Of a DNA stretch of 63,769 bases, positions 26,613-34,939 are shown piece by piece. The position numbers and the translations under genes were made by a program. Source of the DNA: Syntrophomonadaceae bacterium (GTDB lineage: Bacteria; Bacillota; DSM-12270; Thermacetogeniales; Thermacetogeniaceae); the NCBI GenBank assembly GCA_012840385.1, contig DULK01000050.1:1-63769 (forward strand). Direction: 5' to 3'. Every line of letters begins with the position of its first letter. The first letter of the stretch is position 1. The notes beneath the pieces are model-generated. The model was not told the origin of the DNA and made no database searches. It saw nothing but the letters and a program-made list of their open reading frames with translations.

Positions 26613-26705
26613 TTAGCTTTTCTTTTTGCAATAGAAATATGCCCCGATAAAGACAACCAGCAATATCATGAAAAGTTGGGCAACAGCCCTGTCAATAGAA
26701 AACAT
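26613..26705 (-). CDS. 30-residue single-pass membrane peptide
   Basis: A very small gene whose ATG is preceded by GAGGAGGGATAAA, one of the best ribosome sites in the window. The product begins MFSIDRAVAQLF, continues with one hydrophobic helix (MILLVVFIGAYFYC) and ends in KKKS, the signature of a small inserted membrane peptide with a cytoplasmic basic tail. No family is known to me. It lies among gene remnants, which makes its survival notable; alternatively it is itself the surviving 5' end of a lost gene. Confidence 0.5.
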   Translation of the reverse strand: MFSIDRAVAQLFMILLVVFIGAYFYCKKKS

Positions 26706-26814
26706 TTTATCCCTCCTCAATCTAAAAAAATATTCACACTAAAACTATTCTCTAAATGATGCAAAAAACCTTCCACAAATAGAAATCTAGCCTTATTGCA
26801 TAGCCTGGTTTACG

Positions 26815-26985
26815 CAACCGGTTTTCCGTCAGGGATGAACGATGGGAATGGAAGTCTTACCGATTGATAACCTGTCAAGCAGTTTGGCGATGCCGGGAAA
26901 GAGATAGTCCGCTCCCAACACCCACGGCCATTGCCGAAAAATCAAAAGGTTAAGAAGCGATCCAAAACTGAAAGCTTAATGGAAA
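26815..26985 (-). pseudogene. remnant of an ACR3 arsenite efflux gene
   Basis: Bases 26842-26985 are nearly identical to 31608-31749, the 5' part of the intact ACR3 gene, in the same orientation, and 26820-26838 match its extreme 3' end (around 30707-30725). The piece is thus an ACR3 copy from which almost the entire middle has been deleted, with small indels breaking the frame. It records a duplication of the arsenite pump followed by decay. The rest of 26706-27080 contains only a GGGCCC-rich tract and no gene. Confidence 0.82.
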
Positions 26986-27080
26986 ACAGTAACAGCCTGG
27001 GCCCTGGGGGCCCCCCATTACCAGTAGATCGTAATCATTCGTTTCAATCATTGCCTTGCTTGCTGCTATCACCTCAATTC

Positions 27081-28169
27081 CTAACCCTTGAAGAGGTCGC
27101 CTGTACAGACCCGGAAAAACGTTTTACCGAACACGGTTAGCCAGCAGAAGGCCAGCAAGCAATAGCATAGAAACCCGTAGAATCTGAGCGGTGAGCATTG
27201 GAAACCTGCGGCAATTGAGAAGGTTGCCCCGGCGTAGGCGCCGAGCGGAAAGGTGAACGCCCACCAGGAAAGCGCGAAGGGCAGGTTCTTACGCAGGATA
27301 TTGGTAAGGGTAACAATACCTGCCACAACGAGCCACCAGAAGCCGAAGCTCCAGTAGATCAGACCGAAGATTTTTATTACCGGCAGGGCAAGGCTTCCCA
27401 GCCAGGGGGCGCTGACCGTTCCCAGATTTAGCAGGGCAAGAGTACCCGCCCCGATGGGCCCCAGGTAGATCCAGGTGGTGGGGATCAAAGCCCCCGGAAG
27501 AGGCGGAGCAACAATAAATCTATAGAAACAGATCACCGCCAGGAATATGAAGAGAAAGAAGCCGGTCCCCCAGGATGCGTAATTTATCAGCAGCAGCAAC
27601 TTCTGAAAAGATTGCGGCCAGTACGGAATGAGTTTCGCACCGGCAATGGGTGCCACGATCAGACTCACCGGCGGCATAAACCAGGCCGGATTCAGATCGG
27701 CAACCGTTACCCGGTTGAACAAATTGATAACCGGTGTGATGACGGCAAAGGCCAGGGCCAGGATTCCCCCAGATACCCAGCAGACCTTGGCGATCCTGAC
27801 CGCCAAATCCACGCCCAGGTATTCGGTACCTATAACCAGGAAATCTGCCGCCAGCACCAGACACCCGATCGGCATCGTGGCGTAGAACTGCCCTGTAATG
27901 GGATGCTGCAGGTCACGCAGGGATTGCTCTGTGAAGCAAAACCAGCGCAGGGTCCAGGGAACAATAAGCGCGCAAAAGAGGAGGATGTTGATCACCCATA
28001 ACCAGGCTGCCACGTTGTTTAACCAGGGCCAGTAGCAGGAATAGTATTTGCTGGTGACCGCGAAGATTCCCGTCCCCATAACAGAGGCAAACCAGGCCGG
28101 GGCAAAATTTTTTATAACCTTGGTCAAACCCTTCATCCCGGGTTCCTGCAACTGCACCTTTGCTTCCAA
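27081..28169 (-). CDS. SLAC1/TehA (TDT) family anion transporter
   Basis: A 362-residue protein with ten membrane helices in the repeated hairpin pattern of the tellurite-resistance/dicarboxylate transporter (TDT) family. FAPAWFASVMGTGIFAV at the first helix, QFYATMPIGCLVLAADF and GTGFFLFIFLAVICFYRF are typical. Members move C4-dicarboxylates, sulfite or other small anions passively. TTG start 28169 follows GGAGAGATTGTA. The two-component system immediately upstream on the same strand is likely its dedicated regulator. Confidence 0.85.
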   Translation of the reverse strand: MEAKVQLQEPGMKGLTKVIKNFAPAWFASVMGTGIFAVTSKYYSCYWPWLNNVAAWLWVINILLFCALIVPWTLRWFCFTEQSLRDLQHPITGQFYATMPIGCLVLAADFLVIGTEYLGVDLAVRIAKVCWVSGGILALAFAVITPVINLFNRVTVADLNPAWFMPPVSLIVAPIAGAKLIPYWPQSFQKLLLLINYASWGTGFFLFIFLAVICFYRFIVAPPLPGALIPTTWIYLGPIGAGTLALLNLGTVSAPWLGSLALPVIKIFGLIYWSFGFWWLVVAGIVTLTNILRKNLPFALSWWAFTFPLGAYAGATFSIAAGFQCSPLRFYGFLCYCLLAFCWLTVFGKTFFRVCTGDLFKG

Positions 28170-28324
28170 TACAATCTCTCCTTTCCAAACCTCCAGGCAA
28201 GGCGCCGCCTTCTTTCGCTTTCATTTTAGAAAGATTGCTCCCGGTAATCACTGCACGATCTTTTCGCACTTCTGGATTATTTTTAGGTTGGCAGGTGAAT
28301 CCATAAAAATCGAAAAAAAAGACA

Positions 28325-28351
28325 TAAAAAAAAACCGGATTTATTTCCGGT
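28325..28351 (-). terminator. intrinsic terminator after the response regulator gene
   Basis: On the minus strand ACCGGAAATAAATCCGGT forms a hairpin followed by nine T. It ends the kinase-regulator operon before the transporter gene. Confidence 0.75.
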
Positions 28352-28368
28352 ACGGAATATCAAATGAA

Positions 28369-29115
28369 TTATCTACGCTCGATTTCTTTTTTTCTATAGC
28401 GGGCGGGTGTTAAACCGGTTTTTTTCTTAAACAGGCGTGAAAAATAATTGGCATCTTCGTAGCCCACCTGCCCGGCGACTTCGGAGATAGAAAGGGAGGG
28501 ATCGGTTCTGAGCAGTTCTTTGGCCTTATCCAATCTTGTGGCCGTGAGATAATCGGTAAACGTCCGTCCCTGCTCCCGGCGAAATAAATAGGAAAAATAG
28601 GCGGGGCTGAGGTGAACCTGCCGGGCCACTTCCTCCAGTGTCAGCGGCTTCATGTAGTTCTGCAAAATGTAGGCAGCCGCCGACTTAACGAACTGCCGTG
28701 GTCTGGTCAAACCGACATCAGGCCCGGCTGCAGATGGCCGTACGGCCGATAGTTCTTCGAGGCAAGCACCGATTGCCCGCTTGAGTTCGTCGGGATGCAC
28801 CGGCTTGACAAGGTAGTCTTTGGCGCCGCAGCGAACGGCCGCCCGGGCGTAATCAAAGCGTGCGTACGCCGTCAAAAAGATTATCCTGGTTTGAGGGTTT
28901 ACCTGCTTGATCTTTTGGGCGGCGGCAATCCCATCCAGACCGGGCATTTTAACATCGAGCAGGATGATCTCCGGGCGGTACCGCCCGGTTAAAGCGATCG
29001 CCTCCTGACCTGTCGCGGCTTCCAGGACGGCAGCAAAGGAAAAATTAAGGTTTTTAATCATCTGCTTGAGCCCGCGGCGGACGATGGGCTCGTCATCTGC
29101 CAATAAAATCTTCAT
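28369..29115 (-). CDS. response regulator with AraC-type DNA-binding domain
   Basis: A YesN-type regulator of about 248 residues. The receiver domain (about 1-120) has paired acidic residues in LADDEP, the phospho-acceptor aspartate in IILLDVKMPG and the lysine in KDYLVKP. The C-terminal 100 residues form an AraC double helix-turn-helix (LEEVARQVHLSPAYFSYLFRR and ISEVAGQVGYEDANYFSRLF). ATG 29115 follows GGCGGAGAG. It overlaps the end of the kinase gene and should activate the SLAC1-type transporter gene downstream. Confidence 0.92.
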   Translation of the reverse strand: MKILLADDEPIVRRGLKQMIKNLNFSFAAVLEAATGQEAIALTGRYRPEIILLDVKMPGLDGIAAAQKIKQVNPQTRIIFLTAYARFDYARAAVRCGAKDYLVKPVHPDELKRAIGACLEELSAVRPSAAGPDVGLTRPRQFVKSAAAYILQNYMKPLTLEEVARQVHLSPAYFSYLFRREQGRTFTDYLTATRLDKAKELLRTDPSLSISEVAGQVGYEDANYFSRLFKKKTGLTPARYRKKEIERR

Positions 29116-30313
29116 CTCTCCGCCCATCTCCGGTTGTGAAAGGGATCCGGAGCGTCACCTCCGTACCCCTGTTCTTTTCGCTTTTGATGCGGATCCCGTA
29201 GCCTTCGCCGAAAAGGGCGAGGCAGCGTTTATGAACATTCGCCATCCCTATTTCCCCTGATTCCTCGAATATCTCTTTCCGGTTAAGCCTCCCGGTGATT
29301 TTTGCGAGCTCTTCCGGCGTCATTCCGACACCGTTATCCCTCACGTGAAATATCAGATCCCGGCCCCGCACTTCCGCCTGCAACTCCAGGCGGCCGATCC
29401 CTTCATAAGGCTCCAATCCGTGGATGAGGGCATTTTCCACCAGGGGCTGCAGCGACAGTGCCGGTACCCGGGCATCCAGGAGGGCATCGGGGATATCGAT
29501 CACCACCTGAAGCCTGTCTTCAAAACGTGTTTTTTGGATGAAGAGGAGGCTGTTTACTGCTTCCATCTCATCCCTGAGAGAGGTCAGCAGGTCGTTGACG
29601 CCGAGCCTGGAGCGGAGCAGGTTGCTCAGGGCATTGATGATATCCGGCGTTTTCCTGGCACCCTCCAAATAAGAGAACATCTGGATCGTATTAAGGGCAT
29701 TGAACAGAAAATGGGGATTGATCTGCGAACTGAGGGCACGCAATTCCGATTCCAGCAGAGCCTTTTCTATTTCAGCCTGTCTGACTTTTGCCTGGGCAGA
29801 TCCCAACCGGATGAAACAGTTGCTGATGGCATAAAGGGTCTCCCCAAGCAGCAGGATCTCTTCGCGCTTTTTAACCGGCACTTCTTCGTAATATCTCGAC
29901 AAACGTTCCCGGTTCAAACCCAGGTCCGCAACCTTCTGCAGGACCTTGCCGGTATCGACGGTACCGTCATCTATTCTTATCTCCCCTGTGGCCAGCGCTC
30001 CAATAGGGCCCCGTTCTCCTTGTAAAGGAACGGCAAGGACGTACAAACCGGCATGACAGGGAAAAAGGTGGTACCTGCGCGGATCGAGGTAAACACATCG
30101 CCTGGCAGTCTCCCGGCACCGCTGATAGCCTACCGGATGATTGCGTATGAGGCGGCAGAAATTGCACTGTTGTTTGTTAATCGGGGTAATGACATATGTC
30201 CCGGAACAGCTTACATACTTGATCCAGAGCCGATAAAAATTGCTTAAATTCTCAAGCACCGGCTGGATGATATCTTGATTTTGTTGAAAGGGGGTGTTGG
30301 CATAAGCTTCCAC
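29093..30313 (-). CDS. PocR-domain sensor histidine kinase (LytS/YesM type)
   Basis: A 406-residue soluble kinase. Residues about 15-180 form a PocR ligand-binding domain with the conserved cysteines CNFCRLI, RRCVYLDP and FPCHAGLY. A coiled linker leads to the phospho-acceptor histidine in SSQINPHFLFNALNTIQ near 209, and the ATPase part has LQPLVENALIHGLEP and VRDNGVGM. PocR domains sense small organic acids or diols. No membrane segment is present, so it detects a cytoplasmic compound. GTG start 30313; operon with the regulator. Confidence 0.92.
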   Translation of the reverse strand: MEAYANTPFQQNQDIIQPVLENLSNFYRLWIKYVSCSGTYVITPINKQQCNFCRLIRNHPVGYQRCRETARRCVYLDPRRYHLFPCHAGLYVLAVPLQGERGPIGALATGEIRIDDGTVDTGKVLQKVADLGLNRERLSRYYEEVPVKKREEILLLGETLYAISNCFIRLGSAQAKVRQAEIEKALLESELRALSSQINPHFLFNALNTIQMFSYLEGARKTPDIINALSNLLRSRLGVNDLLTSLRDEMEAVNSLLFIQKTRFEDRLQVVIDIPDALLDARVPALSLQPLVENALIHGLEPYEGIGRLELQAEVRGRDLIFHVRDNGVGMTPEELAKITGRLNRKEIFEESGEIGMANVHKRCLALFGEGYGIRIKSEKNRGTEVTLRIPFTTGDGRRDEDFIGR

Positions 30314-30466
30314 AAACCCACCCCTTTTGATATTTCCGACCGAGATTCTGTTTTCCTGCTTTCTTTTATATTACCTGTTTTGCCAATATTTTTCTATCAC
30401 ATCTTAATAAAAGCATGATAAGGCTTCAAGCTTTTTCAGATAAGAAATACCCGGCTCCCAGTTTCC

Positions 30467-30480
30467 CGTGGTACCACCCA
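30467..30480 (-). promoter_or_regulatory. isolated T-box-like sequence
   Basis: On the minus strand TGGGTGGTACCACG agrees with 12 of 14 positions of the T-box antiterminator consensus. No clear stem I, specifier loop or adjacent terminator with T-run was found, and the next gene downstream is the sensor kinase rather than an amino-acid gene. It could be a remnant or chance, since it also contains the palindrome GTGGTACCAC. The rest of 30314-30639 shows nothing I can name. Confidence 0.25.
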
Positions 30481-30639
30481 TTGCCAACGGCACCATCTTC
30501 TTTTTTCTTGGGCCCTGTTTACGGCGGCATCATGGGCTTCATCCCTGATCGGCGGTTTTGTTTCCAACAGAGGCTTTTGCTTGGGACCGTCCGGGAGGAG
30601 ATAGCATGAAATGAAGTAAAGAGATCGGCTGATCATATC

Positions 30640-30675
30640 GGAGGGGCAGGTGTTCGCGCAGTAACCTGCCCCTCC
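30640..30675 (-). terminator. 12-bp hairpin downstream of the ACR3 gene
   Basis: GGAGGGGCAGGT pairs perfectly with ACCTGCCCCTCC just beyond the ACR3 stop codon. No T-run follows on the minus strand, so it may act as a transcript-stabilising end or a weak terminator for the ars operon. Confidence 0.5.
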
Positions 30676-30695
30676 TACAATAAGTATACATATTT

Positions 30696-31766
30696 TTATG
30701 CTACAGGTTTTCCGTCAGGGGTGAAGTATTTACGTGAAAATGCCAAAGCCACGTTGACAAGGCCGATCATCACAGGCACTTCGATCAGCGGGCCGATGAC
30801 GGCGGCAAAGGCCTGCCCCGAGTTGATTCCGAATACGGCCACCGCCACCGCGATGGCCAGCTCGAAGTTATTGCTGGCAGCAGTAAATGAGAGGGATGCG
30901 GTCTGGGCGTAACCGATTCCTGCCCTCCGGCTGATGAAGAAGGATACGAAGAACATGATCACAAAATAGAACAACAGCGGGATGGCGATTCTTACAACGT
31001 CCAGGGGCAGGTTTACGATATATTTTCCCTTCAGTGAAAACATGATAATGATGGTGTAGAGCAGTGCAATGAGCGCAACAGGGCCGATCTTCGGGATGAA
31101 ACGCTTTTCGTACCAGTCCTTCCCTTTTGCCGGCATCAGGGTAAACCTGGTAATCAAACCTGCCAGGAAGGGAATTCCCAAATAGACAGCAACACTTTTG
31201 GCAACTTCGGCCATCGATACGTGGATGACGGTGATGTGCTCGGATAAATGGAGCCATTGCGGTACCAGCGTGATGAAAAAGTAGGCATAGATCGAGTAGA
31301 AAAAGACCTGAAAGAGGGAGTTAAAGGCCACCAGGGCGGCTGCGTATTCATTATCCCCGTGCGCCAGGCTGTTCCAGACGATGACCATGGCGATGCAGCG
31401 GGCGAGACCAATCAAAATAAGTCCGATCATATACTCGGGGTACCCGCGCAAAAAAACGATGGCCAGGATAAACATCAGGACGGGACCGACGATCCAGTTC
31501 TGAACCAGCGATAACCCCAATACCCTGGTGTTTTTAAAGACTTTGCCCAGTTCTTCATATTTAACTTTTGCAAGCGGCGGGTACATCATGACAATCAATC
31601 CTATGGCGATGGGGATGGAAGTCGTACCGATTGATAACCTGTCAAGCAGTTTGGCGATGCCGGGAAAGAGATAGCCGCTACCAACACCTACGGCCATTGC
31701 CAGAAAAATCCAAAGGGTTAAGAAGCGATCCAAAACTGAAAGCCTGGCTGATGTTCCTTCTGTCAT
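30696..31766 (-). CDS. acr3: arsenite efflux transporter ACR3
   Basis: A 356-residue membrane protein of the ACR3 (bile/arsenite/riboflavin) family with ten helices that extrudes arsenite, driven by the proton motive force. Characteristic stretches are [19 protein letters not shown] near residue 40, the conserved cysteine region [13 protein letters not shown] near 125, and [17 protein letters not shown] near 290. ATG 31766 follows AAGGAGGAAGTTTTG. It is the last gene of the ars operon. A decayed duplicate of this gene lies at 26815-26985. Confidence 0.94.
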   Translation of the reverse strand: MTEGTSARLSVLDRFLTLWIFLAMAVGVGSGYLFPGIAKLLDRLSIGTTSIPIAIGLIVMMYPPLAKVKYEELGKVFKNTRVLGLSLVQNWIVGPVLMFILAIVFLRGYPEYMIGLILIGLARCIAMVIVWNSLAHGDNEYAAALVAFNSLFQVFFYSIYAYFFITLVPQWLHLSEHITVIHVSMAEVAKSVAVYLGIPFLAGLITRFTLMPAKGKDWYEKRFIPKIGPVALIALLYTIIIMFSLKGKYIVNLPLDVVRIAIPLLFYFVIMFFVSFFISRRAGIGYAQTASLSFTAASNNFELAIAVAVAVFGINSGQAFAAVIGPLIEVPVMIGLVNVALAFSRKYFTPDGKPVA

Positions 31767-31884
31767 CAAAACTTCCTCCTTGCTTGAAATCTGTAAGAAT
31801 GTTTTCAAACTACAGTATCTAATTTAAAATCGTTAAAAGATGTCAAGTAAAACGGGAGCTTATACCCATCTTTTTTTTCAAAAA

Positions 31885-32100
31885 TCAGACCGGACCCTGC
31901 ATTTTCTTGCTGTCGATATCCTGGCGTTTAAACATCAGGTGTTGGTATGGAGTCAAAGGCTCCCCATCCTCGTACATGATCTCGGTAAAATAGGTGCAGT
32001 CGCCGCTTGCCTCGATATCCGGCTGTGTGAGTATCTTCTTGAACCAAACACATTCTTTTTGCATGGGCGAAAAGAGCCCGCACTGTACGCATTTACTCAC
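31885..32100 (-). CDS. small cysteine-rich protein, paralogue of the one at 34572-34790
   Basis: About 71 residues beginning KCVQCGLFSPMQKECVWF, with a further cysteine in SGDCTYFTEIM and a C-terminal PYQHLMFKRQD. The spacing Cx2C...C...C-x-YF suggests one metal or Fe-S site. The same frame of residues appears in the protein at 34572-34790. GTG 32100 is preceded by AGGAG at good distance. It sits between the desulfurase-FeS fusion with its 51-residue companion and ACR3, so a role in arsenic handling is likely by context. No family name is known to me. Confidence 0.7.
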   Translation of the reverse strand: MSKCVQCGLFSPMQKECVWFKKILTQPDIEASGDCTYFTEIMYEDGEPLTPYQHLMFKRQDIDSKKMQGPV

Positions 32101-32115
32101 ACGCAACACTCCTTT

Positions 32116-32271
32116 CTATTTTTTCCCGTCCAGACAGCTAATCTCCTTTTTTATCTTGGGCCAGAGGACAAACTGCAGGTATTGCCAGGCTTGCTCCCCG
32201 TCATGATCCGTGAGAATCCCCTGCAACCTGACCACTTCCTCCGGTTCCAATACTATAAACACCTTTTTCAT
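32116..32271 (-). CDS. 51-residue conserved-looking small protein in the ars operon
   Basis: The gene begins at ATG 32271, which overlaps the stop codon of the upstream fusion gene (ATGA), and a GGAG lies before it within that gene. The product starts MKKVFIVLEPEEVVRLQGI, looks like one beta strand plus two helices, and ends ISCLDGKK with a single cysteine. Translational coupling and the tight packing (15 nt to the next gene) argue that it is real. Function is unknown; it could regulate or assist the fusion enzyme. Confidence 0.65.
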   Translation of the reverse strand: MKKVFIVLEPEEVVRLQGILTDHDGEQAWQYLQFVLWPKIKKEISCLDGKK

Positions 32272-34013
32272 AAAGGAAATTCCTCCCCTCTGGGCAGCAG
32301 AGCCTCAAGATATTCCGCCAGCTGTTTCTCAATGGCCGCTTTCTGCCGTGCATATGAAGGTTCCTGAAGAGTTGGGCAGTTTTCCAGCTTATAGGTCCCC
32401 TGGATCATGCCAGACGCAAAGGCAAGGCAGGTAAGCTCTCCACACTTCCTGCAGTTGGTGCGCGGCAGGTGTTTGTAGAAAGAGAAAGGGCTGAGTTGAA
32501 TCTGGGGCTTTGTGCTCGGAACTATCCTGTCCCTTTCTGCATAAACCTTGTTAAGAATCTTGATGACGGCGTCAAAGACCTCTTTTGCCTTTGCCAAATC
32601 TTCCGTTTTCCCCAGGGTCATTTGAGTGGGTTGCAGCACCACAGGACGACCCTCATAGGAAAAGGTGAAGCTCTTTTCCTCCTGGTTGTAGTTCCCCCGC
32701 AATACTGCGTTTAGATAAGGGAACAGTTCCTCTATATCTCTTGGGAGTGAGGCTACAACCCGGATCTTTTTCTCGTCGGAAAAGCACGGAGATGTCTGCC
32801 GAATCCTGTAACCTGTTACGAAATCCCCCGTGGCAGCTTTTTCTTCTGCATGAGAAGGCCGATGCCCCGCCTTCTTGGCTATCTCCTGAACGGCTTCGAT
32901 AAAATAGTCAATTTCTTCCGGAGTGTTGAAAAACCCAGGGCTGACCCGTACCGTCCCCCGCTCAATCGTTCCAATGGTTTTATGGGCTTCCGGGGCGCAG
33001 TGCAACCCTGTCCGGACCATAATCCCAAACACCTCGTCAAGAACGGTTCCCACCTCTTCAGGATTGACGTCCAGGACGTTGAACGATATCACACCCACCT
33101 GACGGTCGGGGTCAAGAACACCGTAAAGTTCAATGCCGGCAATCTGTTGCAGCTTTTCCAAGATCATGCCGGTAAGCATCTGTTCTTTTTGCCTTATAAC
33201 CTCTATTCCCGTCTCTAAAATGAATTCAAGAGCCGCACCGAGGCCTGCTATGCCGGGGCCGTTGGGTGTTCCCGTTTCAAAGCGGCCCGGGAGAAACTCC
33301 GGTTGAAAGGGTGACAGCGAACTGCTGCCGGTACCTCCTTCTAGAAGCGGCTCCAGTGTCAATCCCGGCGAAATGTAGAGGGCACCGGTCCCCTGGGGTC
33401 CCAGCAGCCCCTTATGGCCGGGAAATGCCAGTAAATCTATATTTGAAGATCTGATATCGATGGGGTAAACTCCCGCCGTCTGTGCGGCATCCACGAGAAT
33501 AACGGCGTTGTGCCGGTGGGCGATTTCCGAGAGTTCGGCAATGGGGAAAAGGGTCCCTGTAACGTTTGAGGCATGTGTGCAGACAAGCAGGCGCGTGTTC
33601 GGCCGAAAGGCTTTCTTTACCGCATCCAAACTGATTTCCCCATACCGGCTGCAGACCACTTCAGTTAAAGAGATAATCCCCTTCTGTTCCAGGGTCTTTA
33701 AAGGTCGCCAGACCGAATTGTGCTCCATGCTGCTGGTGATCACATGATCTCCCCTGCGCACAATCCCTTTGATCGCCAGGTTCAATGCCTCGGAGCAGTT
33801 CTTAGTAAATACAAAGCGGGAAGGATCATCAACATTAAACAGCCTAGCCAGCTTAGCGCGACATTCCTCAATGATGCCAGTTGCCTCCAGGCTGCGCCGG
33901 AAGCTCCCCCTCCCCTGGCTGGCGCCAAAATGGCGCAAGTATTTATCAACAGCCACGTAGACTCTCTCCGGTTTAGGCCAGGAGGTGGCGGCATTGTTAA
34001 GGTAAACCTCCAC
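32268..34013 (-). CDS. cysteine desulfurase-like enzyme fused to a 4Fe-4S domain (ars operon)
   Basis: A 581-residue fusion. Residues 1-380 are a class V cysteine desulfurase: VYLNNAATSWPKPERV, PLP lysine in FPGHKGLLGP near 203 and catalytic cysteine in TGLHCAPEAHKTIGT near 343. About 130 residues of unassigned alpha/beta sequence follow, then a 4Fe-4S motif of the CFeSP/RnfB type, NCRKCGELTCLAFASG with a fourth cysteine in ENCPTL (about 520-552). The desulfurase family is normally about 380 residues. Position between arsR and acr3 suggests sulfur chemistry on arsenic or repair of arsenite-damaged clusters. GTG start after AAGGGGGG. Confidence 0.8.
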   Translation of the reverse strand: MEVYLNNAATSWPKPERVYVAVDKYLRHFGASQGRGSFRRSLEATGIIEECRAKLARLFNVDDPSRFVFTKNCSEALNLAIKGIVRRGDHVITSSMEHNSVWRPLKTLEQKGIISLTEVVCSRYGEISLDAVKKAFRPNTRLLVCTHASNVTGTLFPIAELSEIAHRHNAVILVDAAQTAGVYPIDIRSSNIDLLAFPGHKGLLGPQGTGALYISPGLTLEPLLEGGTGSSSLSPFQPEFLPGRFETGTPNGPGIAGLGAALEFILETGIEVIRQKEQMLTGMILEKLQQIAGIELYGVLDPDRQVGVISFNVLDVNPEEVGTVLDEVFGIMVRTGLHCAPEAHKTIGTIERGTVRVSPGFFNTPEEIDYFIEAVQEIAKKAGHRPSHAEEKAATGDFVTGYRIRQTSPCFSDEKKIRVVASLPRDIEELFPYLNAVLRGNYNQEEKSFTFSYEGRPVVLQPTQMTLGKTEDLAKAKEVFDAVIKILNKVYAERDRIVPSTKPQIQLSPFSFYKHLPRTNCRKCGELTCLAFASGMIQGTYKLENCPTLQEPSYARQKAAIEKQLAEYLEALLPRGEEFPL

Positions 34014-34103
34014 GGATTGCCCCCCTTTTCAATCCATAGCAGGCTCCAGAGATGTTGCTGCCAACCACGGCAAAATGAGTTTTCTCCGGATGGGCTCGCC
34101 TGA

Positions 34104-34451
34104 TCACTTTGCTTCGGGGTTTAAACATGCCGCTAATTGTTCGATTTCTTCTTGCTTCTCCTGGAAATCATGCATGATCACCCGGTCAATGCAGGCGAGG
34201 AAATCTTTTATACACCGCGTCCGGATCCGGTACAATATTCTTGTTCCTTCCTGGCGGGAGGTGACAAGGCCGGCGTTTTTGAGAACGGCAAGATGCTTGG
34301 AAACGGCGGGTTGCTCGCAGCCAAGAGCCTCCACCAGTTCGCAGACGCACTTTTCCGCCTCCGGGTCGAGTTGATCAATGATTTTCAGCCGCAGCGGGTT
34401 GGCCAGGGCCTTGGCGACCTGAGTGCGAAGATCGTAAATGTCTTTTGCCAT
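34104..34451 (-). CDS. arsR: ArsR-family arsenic-responsive repressor
   Basis: A winged-helix repressor of about 115 residues. The metal-binding cysteine pair is in KCVCELVEALGCEQPAVSKHL, with a third cysteine close by, matching the ArsR arsenite site at the start of the recognition helix. Additional cysteines near the C-terminus (RCIKDFLACID) may also bind As(III). I start at ATG 34451 behind AAAGGAGTGGTCGGT. It is followed after 90 nt by the desulfurase fusion and presumably represses the whole ars operon. Confidence 0.92.
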   Translation of the reverse strand: MAKDIYDLRTQVAKALANPLRLKIIDQLDPEAEKCVCELVEALGCEQPAVSKHLAVLKNAGLVTSRQEGTRILYRIRTRCIKDFLACIDRVIMHDFQEKQEEIEQLAACLNPEAK

Positions 34452-34571
34452 ACCGACCACTCCTTTCCCCAACGATGTCGGCCATAACCGTTCCCTTTTT
34501 GTTTGCCATGCTTTGAGCAGACCCCACTATCGCTTCCGGCCACCCCTCCGGGATGGCTACGTGGGAAGGTG

Positions 34572-34790
34572 TCATTTTCTCGTAGCAATTTCCGTCTCCC
34601 GGATCAGCAGGTACTGGTAGGTGCTGTATTTTTCCTCCGGCATGATCTGGCTGAAGTAGCGGCATCCCCAATCCCATGCCGTTTCGTCGGGCTTCATGAC
34701 GCGGTTATATTTAAGGCAAAGGCATGCCCCTTCAGGTTCTATTTTCTCGGCAAGAGCGCACTCCCGGCAGGTTCTTTTCACCGCCCTCAT
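34572..34790 (-). CDS. small cysteine-rich protein, first gene before arsR
   Basis: 72 residues starting RAVKRTCRECALAEKI, with CLCLKYN, GCRYFSQIM and STYQYLLIRE. It parallels the protein at 31885-32100 (same Cx2C, CxYF/RYF and YQ-L blocks), so the two flank the ars genes as paralogues. Five cysteines could hold a zinc or Fe-S centre or bind arsenite directly. It lies 120 nt upstream of arsR on the same strand. No known family is recognised. Confidence 0.7.
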   Translation of the reverse strand: MRAVKRTCRECALAEKIEPEGACLCLKYNRVMKPDETAWDWGCRYFSQIMPEEKYSTYQYLLIRETEIATRK

Positions 34791-34939
34791 CCCTTTCCAG
34801 GCTACTTATTCACTAAATTCCTATATGTTAATATTATTATAATGTTCGCAAAAAAACAATAACCTATTACCGGTTTAACAAATTTCGGTTTGCCCCAACT
34901 CTTGTTAAATAGCGGCATTCCGGCGAAAACCGGTGTACA

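Noticed and set aside
30436-30636. 67-codon open frame between acr3 and the kinase gene
   Set aside because: No ribosome site, odd composition, and it spans the T-box-like sequence and a hairpin; no protein similarity is recognised.
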